Assembly: GCA_030765065.1 (NCBI GenBank)
Contig: CM060990.1
Span: 420,493,198-420,557,197, forward strand
Direction of reading: 5' to 3'
Length of the DNA: 64,000 nucleotides
Source of the DNA: Deroplatys truncata
Lineage: Eukaryota > Arthropoda > Insecta > Mantodea > Mantidae
The translations under genes and the position numbers were made by a program. Within the stretch, counting starts at the first letter, position 1; the number at the start of each line of letters is the position of its first letter. The notes under the pieces are model-generated. The model saw nothing but the letters and a program-made list of their open reading frames with translations. It was not told where the DNA came from and searched no databases. Of the stretch, positions 56,931 through 64,000 are shown piece by piece.

Positions 56931-59900
56931 GTAATCAATAAATAAATCTCAGAGAGAGATATATGTGGTGAAAGAACGGAATTGTTTTGAGTGAAAGATA
57001 AAACACGCTAAGCCACACTATAAAAATGTTCAGTATTTTAGGTTTACCCCTTCATCGGGAGATTAAAGGACTACACAACAGATTTAGAAGACACACAAAA
57101 TTAAAACAGACTTGACGGTCGAATATTTCAAAACATAATTGGGTCTGGACTTGTTTTCATTTATGGATAACAGAATTTAATAGGTCCGTTTATTTCACTG
57201 TAATGTTACATGCCACATTACGGGAGTGAGCCACTCTGCCATTTGTACTTTATTACCGTTAGTGAGCATTTATGCATTTGGGCCCTGTAATATGCAGCAT
57301 TGTGCATAACAATAACACGGGATGTTAAGGGGTAACTGATCCTTAAACTATCTGTATTAATGGTCATGTTTAATGATTTCACGGTAATCCACAGATCTTC
57401 TCGAACTGAAGAGTAATAGGTGGCCATAAAAATTAGATGTTCCATCATGGACAATAATAAGTCCTGTGAGTGACTTCATGGATATTTATGTGATCGGTAC
57501 AGCTCTTTAATAGTGTATGGCCTGCGTTTAACCACGTTTTAGCCAACTATACTCTTTCCCTCAAGTTTTTAGTTTGTATTTATCTTAAAAATAATGTTCT
57601 TAGGGCTACAATATCGGCTGGTTCGGTATTATTTTCACTTATTTATTGTCTTGGACTCAAATCCGAGATGATGGACGAACTTGTTTAAGGAGATAAGGCT
57701 TCCCTGTTATAGCTCTGCTTCTTTAAGCGAAGAAATAAGTTTGCGTGTAGTAGAAAACTCATTTCGATGTAGTAGCCGTAGATGTGTCTTCTTATTGCAT
57801 TTAATTCAGTTTTCCAATTGAGCTTTTCTGGAGTTAAAAGGAGAGTCAGTAACAAAGTAGACCAACAACACAAGAAGTAACTTACCGCATAAACAGCGAC
57901 TTTCAGGGTGAGAGCTACATGAGTAACCAATGTAAGCAATAAATTAAAGCTAGTGGAGTTAAGCTCTCCTATTCGTAAACGTGATGCTTATTGTTGAAAT
58001 CCTGCCGCGCACGGAATGTTTTGACGATGGGTTCGGATCCAAATCACTCTGGTGCTTCATTTGGTCATCAATGTCATAACAAACAATTTCCAGAAAGTCG
58101 TTAGATCTTATGCATGATTTGTAATTTCATCTTATTTTTATATATCGTATCTTGTTCATGTTTTTAAGATTTTTCTGGTTCTAAACCCCGCCACCTCGCC
58201 CTTATTCTCAGTAAAATTAAAAGTTCTCATCGCTGCGAAAGTGCACCAGAAACAACAGCGCACACGGGTTATCCTTGCGATTCCCCCACGTAATGCTAAC
58301 GCAGGAAGCCAAGGCTATGCAAAACAAAGCTCCTACGACATTCTCTCTGTTAATGACACCTTTTTTTTTTTGGTTTCCTCAATTTCTGGGTACTATTCAC
58401 CTCAACATAGATTAAAGTACTCAATGTCTGAGAGAACACCGTACATTTATAACTTAAATGCTTTCTAGGGTTTATGCGATTAATTGGGTTTAATTTTGTT
58501 TATTTATCGGGATATAAACCCAAACCGACGATGATGATCGTTAAGCGCGAATAACGGGACAGATATCACATTCTCATTAAAACATTACTCTGTTTTATAC
58601 TGCGATATTTCAATACTATTTCACATTAAAAGTCGCTACAGAATGATTTATGCTGTCTTGCATAGGCATATTTCTAACAGCAGAACTGAAAATAACATTT
58701 GCTAAGTGTTAATCAAATCATGCTTAGCTTTCAAGTTTTTACAAAATATTTTCTATTTTGATAAGGTTTTATAATGCCTAATTAAATATGCAGTGTTAAG
58801 TTACCATTCTTCTATTTCTCTTGGTTATCAGAAGAATATGGAATTTCAAAGTCAGCCTATAGCGACCCAGTTTTTAATATCTATAGCTTCAGCCACACTT
58901 CAATTACCTAGAATGAAATATGTGTTTTAATGAGATTTGCATGTTTCATGTACCGCCGGGGGTAATTTAAGACATGAGTTAAATTCGGACAAAAAATTCA
59001 CTTTTCCTTTTATGTTGGTCACCCTTCTGGGATAAAATTTCCATGCTTGCGATATTTTACTGCTGTTAAAATATGGCATTCAGACTCGTGTGCTAATATA
59101 GTATCGAAGAAATGTGTACGCTAGCAGCGACCATTGTTGTCGGTTTTATTCTTAACCTCAACGTTTACTAAAGAAACTTCTTAATATGTTCAGTTAATTA
59201 AAGCATCCAGTTATTGACAATTGTACACAGTAAACTCCAGTTGAGTATAACAGTAACGGTGTTGTTCCTGAAGTTTTTATTGCTTCAATGTTACATACAT
59301 TTGTTCAACCCAAGGATAATTTCGCACAATGCCGCGTGTTTGTAAACGGAAGCCAGATTTACTCATGAAAAGGAACTTGACGGGACGGTAAACGCAATTA
59401 ACTATGGAAAAATGTGTTGCAAAGCAGAAGAGTATTTTCGAGCACCTCGATCCACCTTGGAGAATAAGGTAATTCCACAAATCTGAAATCAATTGGAACG
59501 CCACTCAACGAATAGGAGCAAATACTGCTAGCGCTGGTGAAAAAAAAAGAAAAAGAAGGAAAGGAAAAAAAATAGGAATGAAAGAAGAAAATAAATATAG
59601 GTATCTTGATCTCAAAATTCCTACTCGATAAAGCGCACGGTTCACAATGTATCCAGCATTGTAATTGTAATAGTGTTGTTGCCAGTTGCACTTTTGACAA
59701 TGAAATATTGAAAATATCCTGATATCTTCGGCCATCCTTGCTTCGTTGGCTTTCGTATGTTACAAGTGGGTGTTGGTTGTTCGCTTCTAAATTGCATATT
59801 TCAACCTAACCCATATTTTAAATAGTAAGTTTCAATAATAAAGGTTTTCAGACTAGACAGTTAAGGATTACCAACTGTCGTGTGGAACATAGTGCTATCT

Positions 59901-59960
59901 TTTTATACTTTCCATATTTCAACTTAAAGCAAATGCACTATAATTCATATTGTTATTTTG
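56931..59960. other. No gene recognised
   Basis: AT-rich. A short piece near 58848-58900 (GAATATGGAATTTCAAAGTC) resembles the far module of the 31.5-kb dispersed repeat. No other feature supported. Confidence 0.4.
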
Positions 59961-59978
59961 TGATTGTAGGACAGTTTT

Positions 59979-62000
59979 CCTTCCCTAGTGTTCCGTCACG
60001 TATAAGGTCAAGACTGCCTAAGTGGAATGCTTATGGTTGTGCAAATAATTTCGATGTAAACAAAATGTTGATCATTACTCACTGCCTGATAGAGATAAGA
60101 ATCGACATGTGTACAATAAATGAGTTGCTGCTATGAAACGCAAAAACTTTGTTCCAACCAAAAATGCTAGTGTCTGTGGAATTCATTTCAAAGAAAATTA
60201 TTTTATGAGCCGGATGATATAAAATAAGAATAATAAAGAACCAGAAATTCAAAAGCCCTAGGCTGAAAGATAATGCCTTTGAAATATTTAGCACGGCCAG
60301 AACACCCCCCCCCTCAAAAAAGAGAAACTCAAATTCCCTTTTAAAGTCAGCAAGATAGCTTACCGACAATTCAATAAGCAGCAATTCTCAGCAAGAAAGT
60401 GAAGCTACGTTACGTGGTGTTGAACATTGGTGCTGAAATATAGTGCGGGTTGGATACGGAAACTTTCAGGGCTATAAACGGCGCTAATGTGAACCAAAGT
60501 TTGATTGAAGAGGAAGGCAAATCTTCAGCTGTAAACGATGAAGATTAAAAAGCGAATGAATATTTGAGGGAATCCAGTGAAGATGGAGAAAAACACGAAG
60601 CAGAAAATGTAGGTATGTCCAGAAAATGTTCTGCTGTGTTTGTATGTGTAAATGCTCTCTTTGCGTATTCAGTACTTGCCACACATGTTCATGTGGTGAG
60701 ACTACCACTGAAAGAAAATCTAACACACAAGGGGCATTAATGTGCATTATAACTCATTGTGTGAAAGGGCTCACTTATGAGTGGTGCTCTGGAGACGAAA
60801 AAGGCAGTCTGAAATGTAATGTGTGCATAGCTTCAGGCATGTATCTTTACGGAATTACATTTAACTGTTTCATGGAATTCTCAAAAGCAATAAAACTACT
60901 ATTTTTCTGAATCATATTTTTGTACACTTGTTGACAAATTTGTTTTCCCTTCTGCACACAAAGCCTGGTTAAAAGAAAAAGAAAGTAATTTTGCAATCGC
61001 CATGAGTAATTAAAATTTGTGTTTATGTGAGGATAGACAGTACGACTCCCCAGGATTTTCTGTTAAGTATGTGACATATTCTATAATGAATTTGGCAACA
61101 AATAAAACATTAGGCTCCATAATTGTACAGAGAGGAACTGTAAATTGTGATATTGAGAAAGCTGCTTGCAAAAAGCTTCTGGATACAATATAATTGTTCC
61201 TGACAGACGGACAGATTAGAGCTTTGATGAAAAAGAAATGTCCGCATATAGGTACACCATGAATTTGATGCATAACATCTTCTAAATCCCTAGTGAAAAT
61301 GTTTAATAAGATTCCAAAGTAATCAGTCCTCCATGAATGAAAGCATTTTATTTATAATCATCTGTGGTGGGCATCTGCTTCTTGTGAAAGTGACGTGTAC
61401 TCCTAAAGGGAAAGTTCACGTTAATTCTAAATCACGTTACTAATGTCCATAATTGACTAGATTTTGAGAAATTTCATTCATATGCTCATGATGTGACTAG
61501 TGAAGACGAAGATAAAAACGCAAACTGGCTATGGCTATGTAAGAGTTCCACAGAATACAATGACTTACGCAGTATCATAAAGAATGCAAGATTTTTAAGT
61601 GAGATTACGCACATCAATCATTTTCATCATACAGGAAGCCTTGAAACCTATCACAATGAGAATTGAAATATGTCCAAGACGAATATATTTTTCATTTCTA
61701 AACATTTATGTCAGGTCAATGATAACGGCTCTAGATCATAATTTTCACCAAGGGGAAAAAAGTGCACAGTTCCATGCAATATTCTAAACACGTTGGAGAG
61801 TGGTTTTATAAAATGAGGTATGAGGAAAAGCTTGAGTGAAGACAAAATCTTGTAACACAAATAGTGAGCGAAGTAAATGAACAGGAGTTTTAATATGAGT
61901 ATGTTTTACCAGGAGCTAGTGACCTAGTGACATATCTTGTAATATTGGCTCAGTCTAGAAAATTAAATCTAATAAGCAGGAAATGAAAGGCCAGTACTTC
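59979..62000 (+). pseudogene. THAP-DDE transposase remnant, Kolobok-like
   Basis: Plus-strand pieces in several frames follow the order of THAP plus DDE transposases. A THAP zinc-finger remnant (VAAMKRKNFVPTKN, then SVCGIHFKENYFM) is at 60125-60205, and an acidic linker (SSEDGEKHEAENVG) near 60585. A Cys-rich stretch (FSTCHTCSCGE) is near 60670, and GALMCIITHCVKGLTYEW near 60735. The catalytic region reads DSPGFSVKYVTYSIMNLATN (61045), FLTDGQIRALMKKKCPHI, HLWWASAS-like residues near 61370, then LTLILNHVTNVHN. WLWLCKSSTEYNDLRSI and HTGSLETYHN follow, with RIYFSFLNIYVRSMITALDH (61680-61740) and LPGASDLVTYL. Many stops and frame changes: dead. Kolobok is my best assignment; a related domesticated THAP protein is the alternative. 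No TTAA duplication or TIRs were found. Confidence 0.7.
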
Positions 62001-64000
62001 TCTCGCTTTCGATTACCTTTGTGAGAAAACGGTAAAAACAAAGAATAAAATACGTAAATAATGCGACTGGTTCAAATAAGTGATATTTTAAAGCACGGGC
62101 ATTCAAAGCACTACAGTGACTATACATTCCTGATGAAACTTAACTCTATGACTGATCAGCTGCTCCGGCAGGAGATACCTGCTTCAGGAATACTGGCTAG
62201 CCGCATGACGTCACCAGAGTGCGCTGCCGGTGTGGGAAACACTCTGCAGATCGTGAACGTTAAGTCGCACATTGTTCCGGTTTTCACCATTAGTATGCAC
62301 AACCTAAGATCTTGCAGGACATTAAATAAAATGGACGTGAATTTTTAGCTCTGTCGTCCTTTAAATGACAACATGTATTTCGTGTGTTTTAAACCTCTTT
62401 ACATTTTGTTCAGCACAGAAGCAAACCTACATTGTCACTCAAAAGTGTTGTCAGGTGCGAAATGTCCTGCGAAGAGGGGAAAGGATTTGAACGGACAGCG
62501 AAACACTAGTGTGCATCACATCTTTTCGATCCCGTGAGACTAGATTTTATATCTGCCAGGTAATTTCATATTAGACAGGTAATAGAAGAATAGTGGAATT
62601 GCTTTGTTGTGTGATGAATACCAAGGGTTGAAAAAGGAGTAGCACTAACGGATTCTACGGATCTGTGTAGTAGCAGCACATTGTTATTTTATAGAACATA
62701 TTAATATTATGAAAATTGTTTTCTCACTAGAAGTGTGTAGACTATAGTTAGAAATTTGACTCAGAGTTGAAGTCATTATTGCAGTGGGCCTCTAACCAAG
62801 GATCTTCCACTTTCCGTAACGATGTATAGTAGCGTGCCTAAAACGTGTCCCATAATGGAACGGGGCGGTTTATGTTGGTACTGACAAAATATAGGCCCAC
62901 TTATTATTCGCGTGACCTCTGTTTTTCGAGTATAATTCCAGTCACGGATTGGCGGGGTACTTTACCTCCCCAAAGTATAGCCGAACTGCCAAAGGATACC
63001 ATTAAAACGTAAACCTTATATTCTCATGCTACACTACAGTTTTCTTATTGCCTTAGTAGCAGCTGCAAAAACTTAACCTTCGTTTCCATGTCGCTGGTGA
63101 AAGCTCTCATATATCTAAATGTCGTACCTGTCGTTCGGTTTAACCACATGCGCAAATGATTCTTCACCTCTTCCTCTAAAGGGTCGAATTATATTGTAAT
63201 TGATTTTAGGCTTTCCTTGTATATCAATCGTAGCGAAAATCTTTCGTAGAAGCTGTATCCGAATCACATCTCCATTTCACAATTATAAACATCGTTAATT
63301 GGTTAGGTTTTATGCCCCTGATTCGCCTTTCAGACCAGTCACATAGAGAACTGATGCCGGCTGCGTGGGGTCAAAAGTTGGTTACTTGAAGGTGGAAATC
63401 CTACGGAGGGAAAAACACTCTGGCGATCTAGTGGAATGGGCTACTTTTTATGCACGTTAGTGTAAACTAACGTAGCGCGAAACTGATTATTTTGGCATAA
63501 ACAGATGGAAATTTTGGCTGCCAGAATTAAATGTGGCATACTCATATACAAACATTTGCAGTACAAAAATGAATAAATAGATAAATAAATTAAAATAAGA
63601 CATTAGTTGTGTCCAAAATGCTTTGCCTGCCGCATTGAAAATTAGTGGCCGAAAATCGATTTTTCTTCTAAAACTATGATGAATGTATGAATATTCCAGA
63701 AACTCAAAATTGTGTTTAGTATAAAAAAATTAACATTATTTATCTTTAACATTTTTTGTAGGATGAAAAATAAAGCTACAATTTTGAATAAAAGATCAGC
63801 ACGCTCTTTTGGTGTGTCCAAAAAATACGTTACAACAGAATAGAGATTAGCTAAATTAGTCTAGACAAGTACTTTTATAGGCCTTTTATACTATAACCTT
63901 TAGTAGAGTGGAAAACTAAGTCACCATATTGTAAAATGGTGGCTGATTTTTCCTATTCTAGTTATACAGTATTCTTACGTCTCATTCTAATACACACAAA
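62001..64000. other. No gene recognised
   Basis: A 95-codon frame (62061-62348) has no known motif and may belong to the 3' part of the transposon remnant. The rest is AT-rich with nothing I can name. Confidence 0.4.

Overview
The window looks like repeat-dominated, AT-rich nuclear DNA of an arthropod, probably an insect. The transposons are animal families (mariner, Tc1, pogo, hAT, Kolobok-like with a THAP finger). There is an RNase H-bearing non-LTR retrotransposon family and several tRNA-derived SINE-like repeats. A DUF4817-like fragment is of a kind abundant in arthropod genomes. No bacterial operon structure and no long intact host gene is visible. A polyneopteran insect is my guess from the repeat style; I could not test it. 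All similarities were judged by eye, without a database search.

Layout. 1-5987 is a large foldback structure: two ~1.3-kb inverted arms, each carrying a 39-bp tandem array, around a ~3.4-kb core with a 31-bp tandem array, a tRNA-like segment and a 92-bp-arm hairpin. The left arm runs off the window. 6-17.8 kb has a broken hAT-like transposase fragment (minus strand, ~9 kb) and tandem arrays with periods of ~105 bp, ~120 bp (about 18 units), ~175 bp and ~600 bp. 17.8-26.3 kb holds two head-to-tail minus-strand LINEs: a 5'-truncated copy (A) and a near full-length copy (B). 26.4-30.6 kb holds a hAT C-terminal fragment (+), a 1,329-bp mariner (-) and a 1,542-bp Tc1 element (+), the last two with readable ends and TA duplications. 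31-36 kb has satellites and one place that looks like a small spliced gene (TATA box, two or three exons). 37.5-48 kb is a SINE field with a mariner remnant, a TA-flanked 631-bp inverted-repeat MITE, a 957-bp hAT element inserted in a SINE, and a 1,321-bp pogo remnant. 49.3-56.3 kb has a truncated LINE (D) hit by a 154-bp hAT MITE, then LINE C, near full length, next to a DUF4817-like ORF. 60-62 kb is a broken THAP plus DDE transposase.

The main stories are nesting and amplification. Four LINE copies from at least two subfamilies lie in the same orientation. SINE and LINE hosts date two hAT insertions by exact 8-bp target duplications. One dispersed repeat has grown a large satellite inside one copy but not the others. 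The only candidate for a previously undescribed host gene is the 99-codon spliced model at 35.9-36.3 kb. It rests on signals and phase only.
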